DNA of 64,000 nt. Origin: Acidovorax sp. GBBC 1281 (GTDB lineage: Bacteria > Pseudomonadota > Gammaproteobacteria > Burkholderiales > Burkholderiaceae_C). Shown in pieces: positions 32,130-39,193 of the stretch; the first letter of the stretch is position 1; every line of letters starts with the position of its first letter. The stretch covers positions 4,921,501 to 4,985,500 of the forward strand of contig NZ_CP097269.1 in NCBI RefSeq assembly GCF_028473645.1, given 5' to 3'. The notes beneath the pieces were generated by a model. The model saw only the letters and a list, made by a program, of their open reading frames with translations. It was not told the origin of the DNA and made no database searches. The position numbers and the translations under genes were made by a program.

Positions 32130-32552
32130 GCGCTACCTCGCCCGGCTGCGGCGCGGCGGCGAGCCCGTTGCGGCCGCTGTGGCGCACGGGGCTGGCCTTG
32201 ACCCTGAGAGCGTCGTACATGGTCTCGCTGAGTTCTCCCCAGCCCATGCGCCTGCGCAACTTGCGCAGATAGGCCTTGAAGGCATGCGCGTCGATATAGA
32301 CGGCATGCCGGGGCGACTGAACGAATCGGATACCGCCCGACAGATCGGGCTCGTCCTTGCGGATGGCATCGTCGAACCGTTGTGCGCTCTCCGGTGCCGT
32401 CCGCTGCGCCTTCAGGTAGCAGGCGATCATGTGCGCCTGCGTGTCGAACAGCTTGTAGGCACTGGAGTTGGTTTCCAGATAGCCGATGCCGAAAAGGTTG
32501 CGGTGGCTGCGGTTGAACATCGACAGGTACATCTGCGGCCGCCCTGCCGTCC
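32122..32552 (-). pseudogene. Flavin-containing monooxygenase, C-terminal remnant
   Basis: The frame up to the IS boundary encodes about 143 residues that resemble the C-terminus of FMO/Baeyer-Villiger-type monooxygenases: RPQMYLSMF followed by LFGIGYLETNSSAYKLFDTQ. All N-terminal FAD and NADPH motifs are missing. The other side of the insertion carries Rhs-locus DNA, not the missing part, so the 5' two thirds are deleted. The surviving frame could still be read from the IS end, but no active enzyme is expected. Confidence 0.8.
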
Positions 32553-33834
32553 GGGAACCTCTCAAAACCCATCCGGTCCCTTGTTGATCGAGAATGCGTG
32601 CTCCATCCTTTGCCATGATCACTCCCCGTAGCGCCCTGAAGTTCGACCTGTTCGCTGAGGCCTCGCGCCAACACAAGAGAGATGAGGTGGGCGATCCGCT
32701 GCAGGTGATCGCGCGGCACATCGACTTCGCAGAACTGGCCCGGCTGGTGGATGCCTTGATCGAACGCGGGGGTGGCCGCCGGGGCGGTCGGCCCGCCTAC
32801 CCCACCGAGGTGATGGTGCGCATCCTGGTGTTGAAGCGGCTGTACAACCTGTCCGATGAGCAGATGGAGTATCAGTTGCTGGACCGGGGGAGCTACCAGC
32901 GGTTTTGCCTGTTGCAGGATGCGATGAACGTGCCGGACCGCAAAACGATCTGGCGCTTTGGCGAGCGCCTTGGCGTGGGCGGGGCAACGGCCTTGTTCCA
33001 GGGGGTGGATGCCCAACTGCAGCGCCACGGCTACATCGCCCGGGGCGGGCAAGCCATTGATGCCACGCTGGTGCCCGCGCCCCGACAGCACATCGGCCAG
33101 CAGGAGCGGCGAACGCTGGCACAAGGCGGGCAGCCGGACTGGAGCCAAGCGCGACGCAGGCAAAAGGATGTGGAGGCCACGCACACGAAGAAGCACGGCA
33201 AAAGCCACTTCGGCTACAAGCTCAGCGTGAGCGTGGACCTCAAGCACGGCTTCATCCGCCGCCTCGCCACGGGCACGGCCAGCGAGCACGACGGGCACCA
33301 CTTCGATGAGGTGCTGGACATGCACAACACCGGGCGGGCAGTGCATGCGGACAAAGCCTACCCGAGCCGCCAAAGGTGCCAGATGCTGAAAGTGCTGGGA
33401 TTCGTGGATGCGATGCAGCGCCGTGCGCAGGCGGGCCGACCACAGAGCGAATGCCAGAAGGGGCGCAACCAGCGCATCGCAAAGAAACGAGCCAAGGTGG
33501 AGCACGTGTTCGCCGGTATCCGCCACCTGGGGGGCAAGTTCGTGCGCACCATCGGACAGGCGCGCGCCACGGTGGGGATGACGATGATGGCCGCCTGCTA
33601 CAACATGAAGCGACTGGCCTGGTTCCTGCATCGGGGCGTGGATGCTTTCTTCAAGCCCGCCACTGGCAAGGCACAAGTGCGCCTGCAAACGGTGAAAGCC
33701 TGAGCCACCGGGCCTGCAAGGCCCCTCATGCACCCAGGCGCAGACCGTTGCTGGGCCTCATCACGCTCAAACGGCTACTGGCGCCCACTCCTCCCTATTC
33801 GGATTCGTCAAACATGGGGTTGTGAGAGGCTCCC
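32553..33834 (+). mobile_element. IS5-family insertion sequence, copy 1 (complete)
   Basis: A 1282-bp element with imperfect terminal repeats: left GGGAACCTCTCAAAACCC, right end inverted GGGAGCCTCTCACAACCC. It holds one transposase gene. It appears the same as the copy at 58299-59580. The 4 bp outside each end do not match (GTCC versus CCAC), so no target duplication remains. Its right end abuts a truncated inverted copy of the same element. This points to a deletion or rearrangement after insertion. Confidence 0.93.
32594..33703 (+). CDS. IS5-family transposase
   Basis: A 369-residue DDE transposase. An N-terminal DUF772-type region (ALKFDLFAEASRQ...YNLSDEQMEYQLLDRGSYQRF) precedes the catalytic domain. 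That domain has IDATLVPAPRQ, a conserved DKAYPS and the C-terminal KKRAKVEHVFAGIRH, consistent with the D, D and E positions. An internal ATG at 32615 (MITPRSALKF) is an alternative start. The frame is intact and identical to the second copy, so the element is probably active or recently so. Confidence 0.94.
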   Translation: MRAPSFAMITPRSALKFDLFAEASRQHKRDEVGDPLQVIARHIDFAELARLVDALIERGGGRRGGRPAYPTEVMVRILVLKRLYNLSDEQMEYQLLDRGSYQRFCLLQDAMNVPDRKTIWRFGERLGVGGATALFQGVDAQLQRHGYIARGGQAIDATLVPAPRQHIGQQERRTLAQGGQPDWSQARRRQKDVEATHTKKHGKSHFGYKLSVSVDLKHGFIRRLATGTASEHDGHHFDEVLDMHNTGRAVHADKAYPSRQRCQMLKVLGFVDAMQRRAQAGRPQSECQKGRNQRIAKKRAKVEHVFAGIRHLGGKFVRTIGQARATVGMTMMAACYNMKRLAWFLHRGVDAFFKPATGKAQVRLQTVKA

Positions 33835-34032
33835 CCACCAGCCGGGCCAGTTCTGCGAAGTCGATGTGCCGCGCGATCACCTGCAGCGGATCGCCCACCT
33901 CATCTCTCTTGTGTTGGCGCGAGGCCTCAGCGAACAGGTCGAACTTCAGGGCGCTACGGGGAGTGATCATGGCAAAGGATGGAGCACGCATTCTCGATCA
34001 ACAAGGGACCGGATGGGTTTTGAGAGGTTCCC
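33835..34032 (-). mobile_element. Truncated, inverted IS5-family copy (left 198 bp)
   Basis: Reverse complement of the first 198 bp of the complete element, from the left terminal repeat (at 34032) to the middle of the transposase start region. It includes the first 50 or so transposase codons on the minus strand. It joins directly to the right end of copy 1, and on its other side to Rhs-locus DNA. It forms a long imperfect palindrome with the left end of copy 1, spaced by about 1.1 kb. Confidence 0.92.
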
Positions 34033-34057
34033 AGAAGGATAAACAGCGCTCCCACAA

Positions 34058-34422
34058 TCATGGCTTGTAAATCCGTTGTCCAAATATCGCTTTAAATGCT
34101 TCCCAGCCAGTTGGGGTTGCCAGGGAAGTGCCTGGAATTTGATAACTGGTTCCGGTTGAATATGGTGCGAACTGATTCCATGGGGTTTTTTCCCATTTAA
34201 AAGATCGCGCGTAATTTCAACGATTAACGCCACCCTTCATCACCCAATCCCCCGCTTCAAGCCTTTGCGACCCCAACGAGAAACGGCGATAGTTTCAGGC
34301 GCTGCACAAAATAAAGGCGCGGATGCAGAGCCAACCAAACTAATTGCCGAAGGTGTGAGGCCACCAGTGACGGCAGCTCCTAAAACCGCAATTAGTCCGT
34401 AACTAAACTTGTCGCCGATTGC
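34058..34422 (-). pseudogene. Decayed Rhs toxin tip (fifth tip)
   Basis: Remnant of a polymorphic-toxin tip without Rhs core. One frame reads APETIAVSRWGRKGLK, then continuity passes to another frame with GDWVMKGGVNR. An in-frame TGA at 34217-34219 stands where a tryptophan codon would fit, after which WEKTPWNQFAPYSTGTSYQ and a final FGQRIYKP are readable to a TGA at 34058. At least one frameshift near 34246 and one nonsense change are therefore needed. The text resembles tips seen at the ends of other Rhs proteins; its activity is unknown. No immunity gene follows; the truncated IS begins 26 bp further on. Confidence 0.6.
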
Positions 34423-34714
34423 TTCCTTCTTTAAACATTGCACTGTACCAATAGCCTTGCGAGTCATTAAGCCATTCGAATTTCTTTTTCTCCGCAAACG
34501 CACGCAAAGGAGCAAGTGGTATTTCATAACGCCAAAGTAGCGCGACTAATTCACGCATTGCCTCTTTATTAAGCGCAGCAATGCTGACATCAATCAACAA
34601 ATCCCGTCCCACACCCTTAACGCTGCGTATTGCGGTTATTTCCTCCAACCCCTGAAACAGGCGCCGCTCATCGCCTCGCGAGTAAAAACTGCCCAACGCT
34701 ATTTGCAAAATCAT
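34403..34714 (-). CDS. Putative immunity protein of tip 4
   Basis: A 103-residue acidic/hydrophobic protein with no recognised family. It starts 8 bp after the stop of the type-37-like tip and has a good ribosome-binding site (AGGGGGCG) before ATG 34714. Position, size and lower GC content than the Rhs core fit an immunity protein for that tip. Its 3' end overlaps the start of the decayed fifth tip. Function is inferred from position only. Confidence 0.6.
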   Translation of the reverse strand: MILQIALGSFYSRGDERRLFQGLEEITAIRSVKGVGRDLLIDVSIAALNKEAMRELVALLWRYEIPLAPLRAFAEKKKFEWLNDSQGYWYSAMFKEGSNRRQV

Positions 34715-34722
34715 GTCGCCCC

Positions 34723-35607
34723 CTATCGACGGTGACCGCCAGGATAAACATTGTCATACCGGCCGCCTGGATACTGCACATCCCAATGGGGGCCACCATG
34801 AGCATCGCCTGTGGAACCAGAGTCTGGTCCCGTAGGGCACCACACACCGCCATCAGATCCTTGCCAACCGTAGCCGCGTCCATTTGGATTACGAACCCAG
34901 CTTTCACCCCCCTTAGGATCTTTGAAGCCTTCGGCATCACTGGGTTTACCAGGCGCCTTAGGTCCATTTGGGTCATATGCATTCTTAGGCGGTTTCGCAA
35001 ACATGCGATCCAACCCATAGCTCAGCGCACCTAAACCCGTTCCGATAGCAATATCTGTCCCAGTGATGATCGCTGGAATGAACGGAATGGCGATTGCGAA
35101 CTCGCCTGTCGGGTCGGTATAAGAGGCCGGATTTCCTCCCACATACAAGAACCGGTTCCACCCCCCATCCAGCCCAATCGGATCAGCCTGGATATACCGC
35201 CCTCCCTCCCGGTCGTAGTACCGGTTCAGGTTGTACGCCAGTCCCGTCTCTTCATCCCACACCTGCCCCAGATACCGCAGGTCGAACTTCACCGCCTCTG
35301 AATAGTTGGCGTTGCCTTGCCCGCTCTGCGCGTAGCCCGTGGCGCCGGTCGTCGGATTGGCCTCTCCGAACCCCGTGATCAGCCATTGCCACACCACCTG
35401 GCCCTGCGTGTTGGTCAGGCGCCGGGGCGTGTTCAGATGGTCCGCATCGATGGCATACAGCCGCCCATTGATCTGCGCCGCCACCGGCATCGGCCCGCTG
35501 GCCGTGGGCAGGTAGATGACCTCCGTGCTGTCCATCTCCCCAGCCGGCGCTGCGCTGTTGCCACTCCTGCGGTTGCCGTACTGGCCCAGCACGGTGCTCC
35601 CGATGCC
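34723..35607 (-). pseudogene. Displaced Rhs C-terminal tip, type-37-like toxin
   Basis: Starts inside the Rhs core (GIGSTVLGQYGNRRS) directly at the stop of the preceding immunity gene, with no start codon of its own. It runs through the core end ([20 protein letters not shown]) to PTGEF and a toxin tip of about 125 residues. The tip ends WCPTGPDSGSTGDAHGGPHW followed by DVQYPGG, which resembles tips called polymorphic toxin type 37. The frame is open from 35649, but without a promoter or signal peptide it is probably silent, a reserve tip for recombination onto the full-length gene. Confidence 0.7.
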
Positions 35608-35608
35608 A

Positions 35609-35986
35609 TTAATTGACGACTGAACGCCAATCTTTAAGGTTGTGAACAAAGATCAAGCCTTTACTCATGTCTTGCATCGCCACCAATTTAAAAAAGCTTG
35701 CCACATCCGATTTTGATTCATCATTATGGTAAGTGGTACTTACATCTAAAAAACCACAACCCTCCACTACCTCATCGATTAAATCATGAATGATTTCAGA
35801 ACTTTCACCATAGCAAACAAAGTAATTGCAACCAGCATTCAACAAATCGCGTACTGTTTGCTTCAACCAAAAAACATCTTGCCACTCCAAATCTCCGGCA
35901 TCTAGAAGTGCGGCGAATTTCCCCGCCATATCACTAAAGGACAAGGGTTGACAAATATCTTTAAAATAAATATTAGAAGAGCCCAT
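35609..35986 (-). CDS. Putative immunity protein of the miniature Rhs toxin
   Basis: A 125-residue protein of unknown family. Its ATG (35986) shares one base with the TGA of the miniature Rhs gene (TGATG), so translation is coupled, as expected for a toxin-immunity pair. Base composition is distinctly AT-richer than the Rhs core. The stop lies exactly where the next Rhs core segment begins, so recombination left the whole gene in place. Function is inferred from position. Confidence 0.65.
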   Translation of the reverse strand: MGSSNIYFKDICQPLSFSDMAGKFAALLDAGDLEWQDVFWLKQTVRDLLNAGCNYFVCYGESSEIIHDLIDEVVEGCGFLDVSTTYHNDESKSDVASFFKLVAMQDMSKGLIFVHNLKDWRSVVN

Positions 35987-37737
35987 CAAAAACCTCCATT
36001 TCGCAACTTTTCGATATTGTTCCGAAAGGTATTAATCTCAGTTCGCAAGTGCTCCATGCGTATCATTTGCTGCCTCCTAATTACCTCAAGAGGCTGATTC
36101 TCCATCCCAGGACGAACGGTTGGATTATTCATAAACTCTAGCAACTTCTTTTCATGTTGCGCAATTTGCTTTTCTAAAGAACCGATACCCTTTAATACCT
36201 CTTTACTCAAATTCCCTACTGACTTTATAGACCCTGGGCCAATGCAAATACTCGGCCCGCCACTCGTAGCAATACACCCCCCATCATCCACACGCGGCTG
36301 CTGAAACATCGGCGAGCAACTTGACCCGTTGTCCAGCAACGGAGAATCTGCCAGCCCTCCGCCCGGCATGACGCTCGCCAAGCCAGAGGGATCGACGAGA
36401 TTCGTCGGCGACCCCTCTACGTAGAGATATCGATTCCATCCCCCCTCCAGCCCAATCGGATCGGCCTGGATGTACCGCCCTCCCTCCCGGTCGTAGTACC
36501 GATTCAGGTTGTACGCCAGTCCTGTCTCTTCGTCCCACACCTGCCCCGGATACCGCAGGTCGAACTTCACCGCCTCTGAATAGTTGGCGCTGCCTTGCCC
36601 ACTCTGTGCATAGCCCGTGGCGCCGGTCGTCGGGTTGGCTTCTCCAAACCCCGTGATGAGCCATTGCCACACCACCTGGCCCTGCGTGTTGGTCAGGCGC
36701 CGGGGCGTGTTCAGATGGTCCGCATCGATGGCATACAGCCGCCCATTGATCTGCGCCGCCACCGGCATCGGCCCGCTGGCAGTGGGCAGGTAGATGACCT
36801 CCGTGCTGTCCATCTCCCCGGCCGGCGCGGCGCTGTTGCTGCTCCTGCGGTTGCCGTACTGGCCCAGCACGGTGCTGCCGATGCCGTCTTCGGCATAGAC
36901 GGTCTGCTGGGTGATGGCCGGGTTGTTCGCCCCCGACAGCCGCGCATCGCTCTTGAACACGCGCTGTCCCAGGGCGTTGTACGTGTAGCTCACGGCCAGG
37001 GTGTTGGCCGGGTCGGCGTTCAGGCCGGCCTTGGCGATGCGGCCGTCGCTGCCGTAGTGCAGGTAGTTGTCGCCCTTCCTGGTGAGCGAGCCGGTGGCGT
37101 CATGGCTGTAGGCCACGGTGCTGGTTTGCGCACTGCCGCTGGCGGGCTGGAACGTCTGCGTGTAGTTCTGCAGCCGGTTGCTGCCGCTGACGGCGACGTA
37201 ATTGCGCTTGAGCGTGGCCGTGCCCGCCGCCGTGGCGCTGCTGTAGTGGCTCTGGCTTCGGTTGCCGTTGGCGTCCCATGCGTAGCCGCTGGCGTTGGCG
37301 CCCAGGGTGTCGCTCAACGCGCTGCCCGTGGGTAGCGTGAGGCCGGCCGGCGCGCTGTGGGCACTGGCGGTGAGCCGGCCCGTGGCGTCGTAGGTGTTGG
37401 CGCTGGTGATCACGGCCTGCTGCGCCCCCGTGGCGCCGCGCAGGGCGTGCCGCTGCTGCACCTGCGCCAGGCGCCCGGCGCTGTCCCAGGCCAGTTGCGG
37501 CAGCAGCCGGCTGGCGGACAACTGGCCCGCCAGGGTGTAGCTGCGCTGCTCGGTCAGGCCGGGCGCGGGTCCGGCCGAGCTCTCCCGCGTAACGTTGCCC
37601 CGGATGTCGTTGGCATACGTGGTGGCCACGCCGGCGAAGTCCTGGGCACCCTGCACGGCGCCCAGGACTTCGTAGGACAGCGAGGCCACATTGCCCAGGG
37701 CCTGCAATGCGATGAAGACGGCCCAGACGACCCTCAT
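35986..37737 (-). CDS. Miniature Rhs protein with helical toxin tip
   Basis: A 583-residue Rhs-family protein beginning with a signal peptide nearly identical to that of the full-length gene (MRVVWAVFIALQALG) and a strong site GGAGGAGG before ATG 37737. After 16 residues the text jumps to ASLSYEVLGAVQGAQDFAGV, skipping about 850 residues of the long homologue. A second in-frame jump (GNVTRESSAGPAPGL) removes about 150 more. The rest of the core is intact through [10 protein letters not shown] and DPSGL. The tip of about 130 residues is helical (KQIAQHEKKLLEFMNNPTVR...) and of unknown activity. An immunity gene is coupled to the stop. Confidence 0.8.
   Translation of the reverse strand: MRVVWAVFIALQALGNVASLSYEVLGAVQGAQDFAGVATTYANDIRGNVTRESSAGPAPGLTEQRSYTLAGQLSASRLLPQLAWDSAGRLAQVQQRHALRGATGAQQAVITSANTYDATGRLTASAHSAPAGLTLPTGSALSDTLGANASGYAWDANGNRSQSHYSSATAAGTATLKRNYVAVSGSNRLQNYTQTFQPASGSAQTSTVAYSHDATGSLTRKGDNYLHYGSDGRIAKAGLNADPANTLAVSYTYNALGQRVFKSDARLSGANNPAITQQTVYAEDGIGSTVLGQYGNRRSSNSAAPAGEMDSTEVIYLPTASGPMPVAAQINGRLYAIDADHLNTPRRLTNTQGQVVWQWLITGFGEANPTTGATGYAQSGQGSANYSEAVKFDLRYPGQVWDEETGLAYNLNRYYDREGGRYIQADPIGLEGGWNRYLYVEGSPTNLVDPSGLASVMPGGGLADSPLLDNGSSCSPMFQQPRVDDGGCIATSGGPSICIGPGSIKSVGNLSKEVLKGIGSLEKQIAQHEKKLLEFMNNPTVRPGMENQPLEVIRRQQMIRMEHLRTEINTFRNNIEKLRNGGF
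36447..37572. repeat. Rhs core direct repeat, copy in miniature gene
   Basis: About 1126 bp nearly identical to 39610-40735 in the full-length Rhs gene, at a constant offset of 3163 bp. It encodes the C-terminal YD repeats and core. Shorter copies of its 3' half lie at 35109-35607 and 38699-38888. Such tracts are natural sites for exchange of toxin tips. Confidence 0.85.
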
Positions 37738-37812
37738 GAACCTCCTCCCGTTTGATGTGAGGCCTGACATCAGGTCAAACAGGCCTTACGCCCTAGTAAA
37801 TCATGGTCATGA

Positions 37813-37831
37813 TGCTATTAAATATATAGCA
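37813..37831. repeat. AT-rich palindrome, copy e
   Basis: TGCTAT/ATAGCA arms around a 7-base AT core, in the 185-bp gap between the second immunity gene and the miniature Rhs gene. Same family as copies a to d. Confidence 0.65.
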
Positions 37832-37922
37832 ATCAAGACGTACAACGGCCAGGGTTGGATGTCAGGGTGTTGCATCGGCTCGCATGAGATCTCCCACGCA
37901 AGGCTTGAGAAATAAGCAGCAG

Positions 37923-38210
37923 TTACTTATTTTCAAAGTCCTTAATCAGCCCCTCAAAACCAATGAGCGACTCTTCAATAGAAGCCTTGTCTGCTTCGGT
38001 CAAATCATTGCCACCATTAATTGCCGCTGCGTTTATCTGCTCCATGGATAAAATGACGGGAAAAACCGCATTTCGCCATAATTCATTTTCAAAAACACTC
38101 CCAACCCCCTCAATCCGATGAATAAGTGAGTTTAAATCAAGTATTCCATCACGATATTCATTGATGGTTTGCCGCAGCACGAAGGCTTGACGAGAGAAAA
38201 AATCGTCCAT
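37923..38210 (-). CDS. Putative immunity protein of the DUF4258-like tip
   Basis: A 95-residue, acidic, mostly helical protein of unknown family. It begins 10 bp after the restored stop of the tip at 38221, with TGAGGT as ribosome-binding site. Its size, position and AT-richer composition fit an immunity protein. It remains intact although the tip upstream carries a frameshift, as expected if immunity is still selected. Function inferred. Confidence 0.6.
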   Translation of the reverse strand: MDDFFSRQAFVLRQTINEYRDGILDLNSLIHRIEGVGSVFENELWRNAVFPVILSMEQINAAAINGGNDLTEADKASIEESLIGFEGLIKDFENK

Positions 38211-38220
38211 TGCAACCTCA

Positions 38221-38692
38221 TTACCTAGGGATAACTGTAATTACCTGCCCATTTCCACCGTTAACAACAACCACACCGTTGGGGCCCGTGTGCACTGTCG
38301 TTCCAGGTTGATTTCCTGACGACGCTCCCCCCATTCTGAATGGCATCCTCTACCGCTGAGGGGGGAACACCGCGACCTTGCATTCGGTCTAGTGCATGCC
38401 CGGTGTAATCTCGACCTCCGATATTTGTCGGCCGATTGGTACCTGGCTTCACATCTATCGGACCACCTCTCTGGCCAGTAGGTGTACTCGGATCTTTGTC
38501 TCCATCACCTGCACTCTCTGAATTCATCCAATTTCTGGATAAATAATCCCAAGTTTGCTTGCAAGCATTTGCAGTAGTAATAGCAGCCCCACCTGCAGCA
38601 GCCGCACATAGTGGATTGCTCATACATGCAATTACCGCTGCCGGAATTGCTAAGCCCTTTGGGTCACTCCATCTCAGCGGATTGCTATTCAC
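38221..38692 (-). pseudogene. Rhs toxin tip, DUF4258-like, frameshifted at a G6 run
   Basis: The tip starts in the core-end text NSNPLRWSDPKGL, passes a short hydrophobic segment, and reaches GRDYTGHALDRMQGRGVPPS, which resembles the DUF4258-type ribonuclease-like tips of Rhs proteins. The frame breaks at a run of six G (C at 38327-38332 on the plus strand) and ends early at 38261. Removing one G restores GNQPGTTVHTGPNGVVVVNG and a normal end at 38221, total 157 codons. A further TGA at 38696-38698 separates the tip from the core upstream. Confidence 0.75.
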
Positions 38693-38695
38693 ATA

Positions 38696-38888
38696 TCAAA
38701 ACCGATTCCACCCCCCATCCAACCCAATCGGATCGGCCTGGATGTACCGCCCTCCCTCCCGGTCGTAGTACCGATTCAGGTTGTACGCCAGTCCCGTCTC
38801 CTCATCCCACACCTGCCCCGGATACCGCAGGTCGAACTTCACCGCTTCGCTGTAGTTCGCCGCGCCCTGCCCGCTCTGCGCGTAGCCT
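38696..38888 (-). pseudogene. Rhs core remnant leading to tip 2
   Basis: About 190 bp homologous to the end of the Rhs core ([19 protein letters not shown] to GGWNRF). It is followed by TGA where the homologues have a leucine codon (FLYV). It begins 10 bp after the stop of the first immunity gene, at a sharp homology break. No start codon; silent as it stands. Confidence 0.75.
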
Positions 38889-38898
38889 GGCGCCCCAG

Positions 38899-39192
38899 TT
38901 ATCTTGGAGGCTCATAGTTACCATTTAGCCACCAAACTTCAGACTGCATTTCCTTTGGAATATCATCTTCCGGCTCTAATCCCATCTGCTCAATAGTTTC
39001 AAACCAAACATCTCGCAAAGAAGTCGGTAATTTTTTTCCGCACCACGGGCAAAACGTCATTAGCTGATAACTTCCTCCATTCCCATATAAAATTCCATAC
39101 TCCCTAAATTTCGGAACAAACTCCAAACTCAAATCACCCGAAAGCACATGACTTTTCATGCTCTCACAACAGTGTTGAAAATTCTTTATCAT
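38899..39192 (-). CDS. Putative immunity protein (DUF6980-like) of the E3-type toxin
   Basis: A 97-residue protein whose ATG (39192) lies one base after the TAA of the full-length Rhs toxin. It has an N-terminal [10 protein letters not shown] motif and [20 protein letters not shown] followed by [16 protein letters not shown], the text of the DUF6980 family. The CC and CPWC cysteines suggest a bound metal. It does not resemble the known colicin E3 immunity protein. Immunity role is inferred from coupling to the toxin gene. Confidence 0.7.
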   Translation of the reverse strand: MIKNFQHCCESMKSHVLSGDLSLEFVPKFREYGILYGNGGSYQLMTFCPWCGKKLPTSLRDVWFETIEQMGLEPEDDIPKEMQSEVWWLNGNYEPPR

Positions 39193-39193
39193 T

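Noticed and set aside
32087..33733. A 548-codon minus-strand frame through the IS element into the monooxygenase region
   Set aside because: Antisense of the transposase, identical in text to the antisense frame in copy 2. No independent support.
32549..33838. Target-site duplication for IS copy 1
   Set aside because: The outer 4 bp are GTCC and CCAC and do not match, unlike the GTGC pair at copy 2.
33967..34233. An 88-codon minus-strand frame spanning the truncated IS copy and the decayed tip
   Set aside because: It mixes an out-of-frame reading of the tip with IS DNA. The better reading of the tip lies in another frame and ends at 34058.
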